Positions 21,841 to 33,407 are shown, numbered from the stretch's first letter. The stretch is 64,000 bases of DNA from Davidsoniella eucalypti (GCA_004009845.1 RMBW01000006.1:1-64000), one strand, 5' to 3'. The notes: generated by a model from the letters alone, not told the origin. Translations and numbers: made by a program.

Positions 21841-24024
21841 ATGGACGAACCGTTCCTTCATCATGCCGATGGAAGCCAAGGCAACTCCACCTCCATCGAT
21901 TCCCGGGTAGAGAACGATGAACCCAAGTATAACGTGCATTACAATGGTCTGACATGCCAGACTGGTGGCTCCTTAACTCCTCGAAATCTTCCTACGGATC
22001 ACAACCGGAATCAGGCTACACAAGAAGCTCCACCTGCTCTAACCGAAGCGGGGAGTCTTCGTGACCGGACTCAAAGCTACCCGACGGTGCCATTTGGTAG
22101 TCTATCCGCCATCAACGGCCAGCTTCAAAGTTTCACTACCAGAGCAGAGATATGGGGTGGCCTTCCTGGTATTTCCACGCCTGGGTTGCTTAGAACTCAG
22201 TATCGACAAGAAATCCCTTTGAGTAGTAATACCATAGAAGCTCCAAGCGGGGAAACCAAGAGGGCAGGCTCTGTTGAAAGATGGAACAACGAGCAGCAAA
22301 TGGTCACTTCTAGAATACATGATACTCGTACACATCCGAGCATATCTCAGTCTAGCTTGACCACGCCTTTATTGCCGCAAGGCCAGTCTATAGAGGCTCA
22401 ACGAAATGAGCTTCGCGAGCTTCTAAAACAAATCAAAGTCAGTTTACTCCCACACAAAAACATAATCGCGGCTATACATGGGAGGCCATAGGTACTTATA
22501 GTAAAGGCCATCAACTAACATACTTGCATGACGAAGGGCCATGAGCCGCAGAGGTCTATTCAACATGGCATACCAAAGGAAGAAAGCACCTTGAGCCCTC
22601 TCCATCGGTCGACATTCGGGTCTCCATCTTGGAATACTTCGTTTCTCGATTCACCAAACCATGGTTTCAGTGCAAGAGTTGCGAATGAAAACAAAGCTGA
22701 TATTTGGTAAGTCTTTTCATCCTTTCTTTGGACTCGGAGAGTTAATCCCGAAACCGGAACCGGATGCTGCGTCCTCACATTTTGCATTCCGATGTTTCAT
22801 CTTGCCAACGGGCAATGCTTGGCGTCAAAGATTACTGACCAACTGCAATATAGTAAAGGGAAAGAGACAGCAGGTAGCCAAGGGGGCCATCTCCAGGTGC
22901 CTGGAAGAGATTCTGCGTCTTTTGCACAGCCTTCGGCTCACGAAGCTGATATCTCTTTCGGGTCTAAGCCAAGTGATATCTTGACCCCTGATTCGTCGCC
23001 ATCATCAAAGAGCAGTATTCGGAAATACACACCCTTTGCTTCTGCTTCTGCTAGAAGCTTGCAGCAGAATATAGGCATACGCCCTACAAGCCAGAACCAA
23101 ACTCAACCAACATTTCTGTCTGTACCGCCGGCTAGAACTCTACCTGGAGAGGCAAACGTGCCGCTATGGAGATCGCTATCAATCCCTATTGAGCCCACTC
23201 CTCTTATCCCTGTGCCTTCGGCTCAGTACTTCCGGCCAATGTACGCCGTGTCTGATGCTACGCGAGGTGCCCGGAACATCCCCTCTAACGAGTCGAGCAG
23301 CATCGAGGGGGGTAAAAAGGATGCCGATAGTAATGCTGGGTCCATGTCTTTCTCCAAAAACTATCGTGGGGAGCGGACGATGCGAAACTGCTCGGCGTTC
23401 ATCGATGACTCCGAGAACTGTTCGTTATGGATCACCAATCTTCCACCTAATGTGACCCATCACGAGCTTCTAGGCGCAGTTCGTGGAGTTGGACGTGTAT
23501 ATGCCACAGTAATCAACCCACCCGATGCTGAATCCGGCCATTCAACAGCAGCAGCAAAGATTGTATTCTTCGAGCGAGATTCCGCACAGTCCTTCTTCGT
23601 CAACGCTAACCATAGCGGTCTTGCCTTGCGTGACTTTACAGCCCGTGTTAGTTGGAATCGGATCAAGTCTGTTGAGCAGACCAACTCGCGGAACAAGTCA
23701 CGTGTGCTGGTTCTGACGGGCCTCCAAAGGGTCGTCAATAAGGATTACCTGATGGATTGGTTCTCGTGTCGGTTCAAGTTTGAAGTTGACGAAGTTATTC
23801 CGCTCATAGAGACTAACGGATGGGCGAAGCTAGAGTTCCGTTTCGGGAGTTACCGTTGCCAGGCCGAAGCAGCGAAGATGGCTATTTCGCGTGAGATCTC
23901 TGACTGCATCTGGGAGGTTCGCTTTGGCGTTGATCCATGTAGCGAAGGCCAGTACACGGGTCCTCGGCCAGTTTTACCAGTTTCGCCACAAGGCGTGATT
24001 ACAGACCGAGATACTTGCTGTTGA
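21841..24024 (+). CDS. RRM-domain RNA-binding protein (three exons)
   Basis: Exons 21841-22437, 22537-22706 and 22854-24024, giving 645 aa. Intron 1 uses an unusual GTCAGT donor with a CTAAC branch 22 bases before its AG (phase 0). Intron 2 (147 nt) runs GTAAGT to ATATAG with CTGAC before the acceptor. The first ~420 residues are Ser/Pro/Gln-rich and disordered. Near residue 440 a single RNA-recognition motif begins: RNP2-like LWITNLP, then AAKIVFF as RNP1. A conserved ~90-residue tail follows (VLVLTGLQ...WAKLEFRFGS) that resembles a second, degenerate RRM. This layout is seen in uncharacterised Pezizomycotina proteins; target RNAs are unknown. Intron 1 placement is the least certain part. 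Confidence 0.8.
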
Positions 24025-24244
24025 TGATGTGAAGAGCTATATTGGGGGGGGGTTTACGGTAGCTACCTGAAGCCGGCGACGAATCATGAAGGCCAAATCA
24101 TGAATTATGAGAAGAGCGGGAGATCTAAGCAGCTAAATGTAAATACAGTTACATGCTCCTCAGTGGGTGTTCAGATAGAATTTGTCGACAAAACTAAAAC
24201 TATGAATCTGGAGGGGTTGAAATGAGCATCCATAGCAAAATGTA

Positions 24245-25362
24245 TTGCAGAATGACAAATATTTGTATTTGTATTTGTATTTGTATTTGTATTTGTTATT
24301 ATTAACGAGCGCGGGGGAGTCGAGCCAATAAAATTGGGACGCGGCTCCCACCCATCACCATAAGGGACATGCGCACGGTGTCTATCTACTAACTACTTGT
24401 ACCTACTTCTAAACACAGGGTGTGGTGGAACCCTGTATAACCCTAGTGGTTATAGAGGGAACCAATCACGGGGGGGTGTGACTGGGGTCACTGTTACAGA
24501 GTAACGAATTAACATAACGGTGGGCGCTGTGCAGCGGAGTCCCCACCTAAAGGAGGCCGAAGAGGGCACAAGTCTTCAAGAAAATGTGTCTTTCGGCGGA
24601 AGGGTGCGCAAAGTCCAGAGTTCCGAGGCTGCGGTTGCGACCATCTGTGCCGGGCTATAGGGCACCTTATGAAATGTGTGGGCTCTCTGGGAGCCCACAG
24701 GCACACGAGACATGTGCATCAGTGTTGGAACTTTACGTGATAGGCCTTGAAGTCGCCATGTTTAGTTCCTCACTGTAAGAACCCAAGATGTCGTCTATCA
24801 AGACGACACTTGGGCCATGGCTCCGGTTCCCCAAGGGGATGGAGCTACTCTCAATAGACGCACGTCAACCAAGCCCTAAGTGGGGCTACCATCCACGTCA
24901 TCAGGTGACCGCACCATCCGACGCGCCTCCAAGAGGCTGGTGATCGAGTGTCGGGAGAGGAAAATTGGTGTAGTCGAGTCGGGTGCGATGGTAGAGGCAC
25001 AGCGACAAGACTCCCGTGCCGCGGGTTGGGCTTCCGGAACCTTCAAAAATAGGTAGCCCTTCGAGTATGAGTGTGTCTCCCTGAGCTTTGTAGTGTAGTG
25101 ACTCGGGAGACCAGCAATCGCGAGAGAGTGTGGCAAAAAGGGGGCGATTGTTGGTGAGAACATCCCTCGAGAGAGGAAAAAGTCGGGCTCAAGGCCTCAT
25201 AACTCGATGCATCAATGAAGACAAGTGTCTAAAAAGATAAAAGAATGGACAGCAGCATTGGGAATATGTGCTGGTCGCTCTTAAAAACCCACGACGAAGG
25301 GGGAGGTACTCGAACTCAAAGGTACCCCCCTGTAGGAGGGAAGGTTGCAGAATGACAAATAT
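24245..25362 (-). mobile_element. 5'-truncated non-LTR retroelement with 18-bp target duplication
   Basis: TTGCAGAATGACAAATAT is present exactly at 24245-24262 and 25345-25362. Between them is a 1082-bp insert (24263-25344) whose 3' end lies on the left (minus orientation), ending in AATAATAAC and (CAAATA)n. Around 24590-24720 broken minus-strand frames give a C-x-C-G...PTHFIRCP-ARHRW pattern, a typical LINE C-terminal zinc-knuckle. Another open stretch lies near 24880-25170. Frames are interrupted, so the copy is dead, but the perfect duplication implies a fairly recent insertion. It separates the 3' end of the RRM gene from its former downstream flank. Confidence 0.8.
24782..24814. repeat. 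Stem-loop inside the retroelement
   Basis: CCCAAGATGTCGTCT, loop ATCA, AGACGACACTTGGG: a 14-bp stem with one bulged base. It could be an RNA structure recognised by the element's reverse transcriptase. Confidence 0.6.
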
Positions 25363-27620
25363 CCTTAGATGAGAATTAAGGTGTATATCTATGATCACAT
25401 GCTCGTGTAACATAGATATCCATGCCATACTTCCACAATGGAATTTATCAGCTAATTGAGGTACGTGTCTTTTCGAAGGGTAGGTTTGAGGTCTTGAAAA
25501 CTTCCAAGACCACTTGTCACAGTGCATGTAGTGATGCCCTCCACTCCACGTCAAGACTAGGCCTAGAGATAAGACACTTTTTCTTATCAATGATTTCTTT
25601 GGCCTATTATCATTGACTGAAGGATTGGCTCGGCTCAACTTTGTTGGCCAATGGGGTACGGGAGACGGGTTGAGGAGGAATAGAGATCGTGGTTTTGGGC
25701 CTCACCAAATAGTTTGAGTGCATATAGAAAGTAATGGGTTGTAGATTGTGATGGCATCTGGATTATGGGAATTTCCGGAACTGGCGATGAGAAGTGTTTA
25801 TAGAAATAGGAATGCTCTTAATTTTTGGTTCTTGTAATTTAGAAAAACAGCTGTCGTCTTTTGTTCTATATAGTATACAGGTCTAAACCCAATTAAAAAA
25901 CAATATCTCTCGCTTCCATGCAGTTCAAACTGTAGCTAAGCCGAACCCAACTACCACTACCAAAGCCCTGCTCGATATTTAGAATTTCATATATCTCTGC
26001 CACCATTTCTCGGTTCGACGACACACATACACGTTATTCTACCTATATCTCGCTTTGTAAATTGGGATTTCGAGCTACGACAATAAGTATAGTGGGTAGG
26101 GTACATAATTACGTCAACAGCAGCCGAATCCTTAGGCCTTGTTAGTGGCTTTAGGAGTGGCATGACTGAGACCATTCCCGAAGGGGGCTGTCCTGGTCGA
26201 AGATAGATACAAAGCTGAAGTCTGTATATTTGCAAGGACGAGGTCGAATGAGAGCTATTTGTAGGGCTGCTCCATGATGAAAAAGAACGAGTGAAATTGT
26301 GTTTGAACAAAAGTTTCAAGACATCAGTTTGTACTTTTGTGCAAGTGACAAGCCCAAACACAAACATTACCGATTATGAAATAATCAAAAGAAACTGTAG
26401 TCAGTCTTGGCTTGGCTCAAGTTCAAGAAAGAAACTTCAAACTCAATTCTGATGGGTATCATGGCAAGTACATATCATAGACAGATCGATGAAGCGAGGT
26501 GTATATGAGTATCATTTATATTGACAAATATCCAACTTAGAGTTGAAGTCTTAGCTTAGCTCAACTTCTGATGGGTATCATGGCAAGTATATATAGACAG
26601 ATCGATGAAGTGAGGTGTATATGAGTATCGTTTATATTAACAGATATCCAACTTGGAGCTGTAAAATCGTCAAACCTTCAGAATGTGATGTGTTGTGATA
26701 ATATTTAGTTTTGTGAATTACCAAAAGGCACTAGGTAGCCCAGTTATCTACCACTAAATCAACTTGTATAAAGATGATTGATTAATTGTGCTGTTGATGT
26801 TGTGAACTATATTTCCATAGATCTACAAGTTTGGTTGTAACAGTAGTTAACAGTTAGATATGTAGTACGACGTTGGCAATTTTTTGAAATTTGCTTTGGG
26901 CATGAAAACGCACTATGTTTATTTTCGAGTCTATAAATTACAAATACACGTTTTGTAATTTCGATGGTAGAAGAAGATCCCCTGTTCATCATTGGTAGCG
27001 TCAAGTAAATACATATATTAGGTACATATAAGCATGCTTTTATATTTCTGTGTAGGATGGAAAGCCATAGTGTATATTTCTCAAGACAGAACTGTGGGAT
27101 TCGCTTCTACAATAAAACCACTTGCTTACTGTGACGTGGCTACTGAAGATTGGTTGGGTCTTGAGAGTTTCTTGACTTCTGCTGAGAAGGCGCAATTTTG
27201 ACGAAATAGTTGGTTCTATACAATGCTAGCACATCTTCAAAGTTAAGCAAGAAGGTGATCTACGCATTTTTATAAGACCCCTAGTAATGGAACAGTGCAT
27301 GAATTGTGAGTTTACTGGACTATGTGCGCATAGTTTTCAAGATGGAAGCTATCGTGATGATAGATATCCTCGTCGAGGTCGATATCATTGCCAAAACTAC
27401 ATACTTCATATAGTTATGTATCTTTTAATTTGAAATTTACTCACTACTGGCTTTGCAATTTGCATACGATACAAAAGTCAACCTCAAGTTTTGAACATAA
27501 ATTCACTACTTATCCTGATACCAAGAATTGCAATAGCCACCTAGAATATACACAAAGCAACATAAATACAATAGTATACAAAATTGTGCACATATGCACA
27601 TCTACCCAAATTCCAACCAC
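25363..27620. other. Intergenic, AT-rich, with one tandem duplication
   Basis: No gene recognised. It contains a two-copy duplication at about 26404-26660 (listed). The rest is featureless to the eye. Confidence 0.5.
26404..26660. repeat. Two-copy tandem duplication
   Basis: Copy 1 (26404-26545) and copy 2 (26547-26660) share CTGATGGGTATCATGGCAAG, AGACAGATCGATGAAG, GAGGTGTATATGAGTATC and ATATCCAACTT in the same order. Copy 1 has an extra ~27 bases near its start. There is no coding potential; likely a local duplication. Confidence 0.75.
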
Positions 27621-30454
27621 TCAGGCAAGGGCCACTAGTTTTCTCTCGGGATTGGCCATCTTCCAGATACGAGGCTTGATGTATGCTGTGCCTATGCGAC
27701 TGAACACACCTGGCCGCATAGTATGACTATGATTGCTTCCGGTGGGCTTTTCACGATAGTGCGTAACCATCAGCACTATGTTGTTCCGGTTGTCCTTTCT
27801 CTTTAATGTACCCAAAAGGATGAACTGGAAGCTGACAAATCTCGAGGTCGAGCTAGCAGTATCCGTAGAACGAGGGCCTGCCGAGTCCCCTAAGCCATCG
27901 GCTATTGCTTCGTATACTGGATCTCCAGGATGATTTGGGTCACATACATCCGTGATGCCAGCGTCGTGGAGTTCGGAGTCCTCCTGCACTCCTACCTTTG
28001 ACTTACAAAAGATAGAAAGAGATGTGCTATCTACAGATGCATCTTTTGTCTTCTGGACGGCCGGTGGGAGACGGACCTCCAGTGTAGCAACTTCTGCCCA
28101 AAAGAATAGGATTTCCATCTCTGGGATCCCAGGCAGAATCTTATACAATTCTGGAAGCTCCCTTTTGACATCTTGTGTAGTGACAGGACAATCACGCTTG
28201 TGGATTGCCTCAACTCTATAGATATGCTTCACATATCTGGAATACTTTTCCTCCATAATGGCCTTGGAGTCGTTGCTTTCCTGACTGAGATTTGCGGTAG
28301 CACAATCCATTGATGAGGCACTGGCGGGTCCGTCGTCAAACGTTATGGAACTGGGAACCATACTCGATTCCACGTCGACGCTATTCTTCTTGATGCATAC
28401 CATGCGGATATCGCCATAGCCTGGCCCTTCTTCGTGCCCACGTCTAGTCCGAGCAAGAGACTGAGTGGGAGGTGGGACATGAGCCCAGCACTGGATAAGC
28501 ATGTTAAGCCTATAATAACGTTAGCTTTACTTACTACACCTCCTCTCGGCACCAGCACATCATCCCCCCCCTCCTTTTTTTTTATAATTCATCAATCTTA
28601 CGGAGCTATAGAGCTATGAAGATGTAGCACATCACAACTTACTTGCGAGTAGATGAGTTAGAGAACCGGTTTATTATCGTTCCTCTCCAACCCAGCGGCG
28701 TCCAGGACGGATAGTTGCCCTGTTTTCCTATGATAGATATCCGCAACGTCGTCTTGTCTGTCCTTCGTTGGAGCCAGCTGGTTCTTGATTTGACACGTTG
28801 CCAGGTCAAGGCTTGTTCAAACCGAGTGACAGGAATCCCCCATACGTAGTTCCAGTTAGCGCCCTTGGCGCCTTGGGTATCGTTACCATAGTAGCGCGAG
28901 TTTTCAAGAATAGACTCGATCGTGTTGATGCAGTCGCCATGGTTCGTCATATCCCGCGTCAGTAAGTCAGATACGACGGTCTCGATCATAGATAGCGGGG
29001 TGCTGGTGAAGTTTAGGTAGGACGTTGATGTGAAGATGGGAAATGCCGAGCTGATATTCTTCGCGGACACCTCAGACATGAAACTCTCGGATCGGTAGTC
29101 GGCGGACATGTTGCATTGCCAGTAGGCACCTGTATCCGTGATAGTCAAGATTCTAGGCGATAGGGCCGCCTCTTGCAGCGTCCAGCCACGAGTACTCCAC
29201 AGACTATTTGCAGTGACTACCCATGTCTCCTTGGATGGAATACGGACACTAGCAATAACGTGCAGAGGAGGCACTGTTTCGTTGTTCGACGCATCAACAG
29301 TGCTGTCCAGGACTTGGAAGTGCGGTTGATCGATCTTTCGAGGGATGGATACTCCTGGGAGGCCATAAGTGATGTCATTTTCGGTAGACAGGATTATCGT
29401 GAACTCCGCATTTGCGTAGATATCTCCCATGCTGGACAGGTGACCTTGGAGGATATTCGCGTCTCCTTGATCGATACAATACGAATCAACCCACAGATAG
29501 TCGACGCCTAGCTCCTGAGCAATCTTGAGAGAATCTTCAACGCGATTTGAATATTGAGATCCAGTACCATGGCGGCCCTTGACTTCGGGATGTCTCATCA
29601 AGCCATTGCCGTTAGGCACTGTCCACACGTAACTTAGAGCTGCGTATCTGACTCGAGACGGATCATTGAAATCATACTTCTTGAATACTTCTATGACGTG
29701 GTTGCCACGGTCGAACGAATTGGCCTTGATCAGTTTGAAATTGACTAGCCTAGCAGCTTGTAGTTAGTAGTTATTGGTCAATAAGACTCGGCAAGTTTCC
29801 GGGAGCCTACTCTTTAGTGCGTGATTTCAGTCCGTCCGGCTCATGCTTGTACGGCGTATGGTGTGCCTCGCAATGAGTCTTCCAGCCCCGTAGAATATTG
29901 AAATCGATGAATTCCGGGGTCTTCCTGCCACGGAAGGCAACACGATCGAGATCATCTCCTTCTAGCTTGTCGAACGGCTTGGACGGCCCGTAGGAGGCAT
30001 TTCGGTTGAAAGCACAGATATACGGGCCATTGCAAATGAACTTTCCGCTCCGGTCTCGCCAGCTTAGCTGCAGGAAACGAATTGGCCTCTTTCTCGAAGC
30101 CGGTTTCGTCGTCACATTTTCGTCGGGATACACCGTCACTCGCCCATAAGTGTCAGTGATAGTTGCCCAGCATGACTCAGCATCATCGGGTGGGTTTGGA
30201 GACTTGAAATTCTCCACGGCAACGTGGCACAGCTCACACGACGACACCCTTTCCTTCATATCCGTGACTAGGCCCAGATTTATGGAACTCCTATCTGGTT
30301 TCTTCGACCCATCATCACTTTCTGGATTCTCAGGATCGGGTGAGTCTGTTGTCGTTGGACGACGTGGAAAGAATGAATCGTGAAGCGCTGATACTTTTGG
30401 TGGTCTAAGAGATTGCCAATCGATTCGTTCGCATGTAGGGCAGAGTTTGATCAT
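27621..30454 (-). CDS. HET-domain (heterokaryon incompatibility) protein, three exons
   Basis: Exons are complement 29811-30454, 28643-29749 and 27621-28509 (introns of 61 and 133 nt), giving 879 aa. The N-terminus has a CPTC...CELC cysteine pattern and a 'W/QLSWRDRSGK' region as often precedes HET. The HET domain begins near residue 250: YAALSYVW, DYLWVDSYCIDQ, IYANAEFTIILST, TYGLPGV, and STRGWTLQEAALSPR followed by the tyrosine/tryptophan strand. The C-terminal ~300 residues end with RIGTAYIKP-type sequence common in this family. HET proteins mediate non-self recognition and cell death on fusion of unlike strains; the domain is TIR-related. The second intron carries a minute retroposed insertion. 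No frame damage seen. Confidence 0.9.
28554..28634 (-). mobile_element. Minute retroposed insertion, copy C, inside the HET gene's second intron
   Basis: AGCACATCA at 28554-28562 and 28626-28634 flanks a 63-bp insert. Minus strand: ACATCTTCATAGCTCTATAG, core to GATGAATTATAAAA, a run of As, then an unusual GGAGGGGGGGA end. Intron splice sites are untouched. Confidence 0.8.
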
Positions 30455-30616
30455 GTTCTCAGGGTGATGATGGTTAATGAAAATACCAGTAACTGTTTGT
30501 TGGTTAGAAATGAAATTGACAATATTGGCAATGGATGTCGGTGATATATATATCTACGGTCTTGGAGAAATAAAATTCCTATTTCCTTAATAGGTACATA
30601 TATAGTTACATATATT

Positions 30617-30703
30617 AAGCAGCTTTTATTTTCTTCATAGCTCTATAGCTCAATAAGGTAAATGAATTGAAAAATTAAAAATTAAAAAAAAGCAGCTTTT
30701 ATT
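30617..30703 (+). mobile_element. Minute retroposed insertion, copy D, with 14-bp target duplication
   Basis: AAGCAGCTTTTATT occurs at 30617-30630 and 30690-30703 around a 59-bp insert in plus orientation. The insert reads TTCTTCATAGCTCTATAGCT, then CAATAAGGTAAATGAATTG and an A-rich tail interrupted by TT. This is the clearest copy. Confidence 0.85.
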
Positions 30704-31749
30704 GGAAGCCCCAGGTTTCCCTAATCTAGCCGAACCTTAAAATTACCACCAATGAATTTCTTTCTAGAAAGTATAAACAACCGGTCACTTGAAATGCAAT
30801 CATCTCGTCTTGCAGATACATTCTTCGGGTTCTTGTTCCAAGCCACTAAAAGCCAGATTGGCTGCTATTGTGAGTAAATCTAGCGAAGGTTAAACTCGCC
30901 AGGGCTTCTTTTACAGCGAGAGTCGGTTTTGCAGGTAGTGTGTTATATATGTCCTCTGTTCTTCTTATGCCTGATAAATAGTGCATACAATCGCATACAG
31001 TCGCATGCTCCTTTTTCAATGGTACATGGTATCAGCTGCTTTCCGCGCTTATACGCGAGTTAGTCGATTTTAGAACGTAGATGGAGTTATAACCTAAAAC
31101 TGCTCATCACGATTTGAAATTTCATTTCTCAAAACATAACTTAGTTGACGGCAGTATACGGACAGTTCGACACGTCATACGCCAGGTTGGTAGGCAGTGA
31201 TAGGACACTAAAGACTCGGTCTAAACATGTGCAGGAGAGCATGGCTTGTCCCGCATTAGCTATAACATGATGTGACGGATGGGATGCTATGTAAAGAAAA
31301 CTTCATCGGGGGGCAAGAAAGAAAGAAACGAAGCTGGAGTATGCTCAGCTGCGAGAAATGAGCCATTTATAGTGTTGTGTCACTATGCAGTCGATGTGGA
31401 AACCAAAGCTGAGAAATATGGTATTCTGTGTTTCTTTGTATGAGTGGCTATACAAGATGATGGAACACTCATTGCTGTAGGGTTGGTGATATGGGTTCGT
31501 TAACTATTCTTGAAAAAAAAAGAATAGAGGAAAATAAATGTGCGAATTTGCTGGGCTTGTATACATCAGGTAGTGAAATTAGCATATATATATATGCAAA
31601 CAAGTTTCAATTTGAAAAATTCTCAAACCTCGGATACCAACAAGTCGAGAAATCCTTCCCTCGATTCGAAAGGAAACAAGGCATGTCAGCTTTGGGCTCA
31701 GCTATACTTATAGTACGTTGGCATCTTTTTTGTATTTTTTTCTGGAAAC

Positions 31750-31780
31750 GAAATTCCAAGCTGTCAAAGCTTGGAATTTC
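31750..31780. repeat. Perfect 13-bp inverted repeat, 5-base loop
   Basis: GAAATTCCAAGCT, loop GTCAA, AGCTTGGAATTTC. There is no neighbouring gene end that it would obviously serve. Seen directly; function unknown. Confidence 0.7.
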
Positions 31781-31825
31781 CTTGCGCTTTGTAATTACAA
31801 ATGTAATAGTTTACGTTATATAGCC

Positions 31826-31880
31826 CAAGTCTTTTTTTTTTTTTTTTTTCATTTATCTTATAGAGCTATATAGCAAGTCT
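31826..31880 (-). mobile_element. Minute retroposed insertion, copy E, with 7-bp target duplication
   Basis: CAAGTCT at 31826-31832 and 31874-31880 flanks a 41-bp insert. On the minus strand it reads CTATATAGCTCTATAAGATA, then AATGAA and a long A run. The duplication is short but the body is a clear family match. Confidence 0.7.
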
Positions 31881-31955
31881 AAAGCCTAACAAAGAGATAT
31901 CTCTGCTAACAGATATTAAGAAACGAAAATAACGTATAACTAACCAACTACGGAG

Positions 31956-33407
31956 TACAGGGGATAAGTTTTGTCGTAGGATCAGGTGATGTATACACAG
32001 TATTATAACTATATTATACACTGTATCGACCGATGTCATATTATCATTAACAATCCCTTGTTTATTTCTATAATCAGGAAAATGATCATCATTTTGAAGC
32101 CTTAGTTGACTAACAAGAAGGACAGTGATGAAATTTGTTGCGAGATGTTGAAATTGTGCCTATCGGCAAATTTCACGATATTGCTATAATAAATTGAAAC
32201 TATATGCACTTAAGATCTGTTTAATTCATAACTGTGTGTATTAAAATACCATATATATTTCAAACTAGTACCTAGTGTACATCCTATTGGTAGCGATAAC
32301 AGCCTCACAACGATTCTTCATAGAAACTAGGAGTTCATGAAGGTACTCATTGCTAATATTGTCCCAAGCCTCTTGGACTGCATTTCGAAGTTTCTCCGAG
32401 CGAAGAGTCTTGGAGAAGTTTCTTTGGATATATAACTTCATCTCATGCCAAACAGCTTTGATCGGGTTGAGGTCTGGTGAGAAAGGTGGCCAATCCAGGA
32501 CCGTGATACCACGAGATCGAAACTCTTCCATGGTCTGTCTCGCTTTATGGCAAGGAGCATTATCTTGCATAAACTCTAGACTCTCAGGCTCGAAAGACTT
32601 CATAAACTCCATGACTCTCACTAGCTCTTTATATGACATTTGTCGGCCCTCCGGGCTTGCACACACAAACTCAATTAACTCATCGACTTGGGCTGGTGTA
32701 AGTTTACGAGGTGGGCCACATGCGTGACGAGGGGTCACTGGGTTTCTCATGTCGTATTGGACTTGTCTTACTGTAAGATGAAGACCTGAGGCTACGGCTT
32801 GGATGGTCCATCCAGCATTGTTCACGAGGGTTTGAACCTCTAATCGAACATCACGAGTGGTATTTCGTGAGCGTACAGAGGTAAGTGATTCGTTGGAAAT
32901 TTCCGCTGTTTGTAGTCTTGGTGAAGGGGTTCGAAATTGTTGATCGTTTGAACGGGACTGTGCAATCAACAACTGTTGTCAAACTTCGTGGTATTCTTGC
33001 TGTAGCCCTTCATGCTGGCTATTGAGCTGGCTTACTTCTTCTACATGTCGTTGTTGGAGCTGTTGCAGTTGTCGCTGAAATTCACGTTGTTCACGTGCCT
33101 CCTGGCTTCTGAGATCTTGGGTTCTTTGGGATGTCTTGAAGTCTAAGCTCCAGATCCGTTATTGTAGACATAACGAGTAGTTGTATGGTGGTCAAGTTGT
33201 ATATTAGTACATTAGTAGAATAATATGGTGATATATCTGTATTGTTTTATGCATAGTAATTGTGTTGTGTTATATCTGAAAGGCAGAAAAAGGTAGAAAT
33301 ATGACTATTATTCAGGAAAGTGGAGAGTAGGTACATGTCGAGAACAGAGAGTTACTTGCAAGAAACCGATCTGCACCCTGATCCTACGACAAAACTTATC
33401 CCCTGTA
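31956..33407 (-). mobile_element. Tc1/mariner element with intact ends and dead transposase
   Basis: CAGGGGATAAGTTTTGTCGT plus about 12 further bases (31958-31990) is repeated in inverted form at 33374-33405, and TA dinucleotides flank both ends (31956-31957, 33406-33407). This is the hallmark of a Tc1/mariner insertion of 1448 bp. The single gene inside, on the minus strand, is damaged (listed). The ends appear complete, so the copy could be mobilised in trans by a related transposase. Confidence 0.9.
32265..33171 (-). pseudogene. Degenerate Tc1/mariner transposase (DD34E family)
   Basis: The likely start ATG is at 33171. A frame change near 33145 leads into a Gln-rich coiled coil, and an in-frame TGA lies at 32979-32981. 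After that come a helix-turn-helix region (NAGWTIQAVASGLHLTVRQV) and ACGPPRKLTPAQ. A large in-frame deletion then removes the first catalytic aspartate region, joining directly to FMQDNAPCHKARQTMEE and WPPFSPDLNPI. The second catalytic Asp is present in MQDNAP. The residue 35 positions later, normally Glu in DD34E, is Lys (NPIKAVW). Three independent lesions make activity very unlikely. Confidence 0.85.

Larger units (their letters stand above)
30455..31957. other. Intergenic with two minute insertions and a perfect hairpin
   Basis: Promoter side of the HET gene. It contains insertions D (30631-30689) and E (31833-31873) and a 13-bp perfect inverted repeat at 31750-31780, all listed. No gene recognised. 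Confidence 0.5.

Noticed and set aside
25189..25638. 149-residue open frame on the minus strand as a gene
   Set aside because: It straddles the retroelement border and target duplication, and the composition is not protein-like across the junction.
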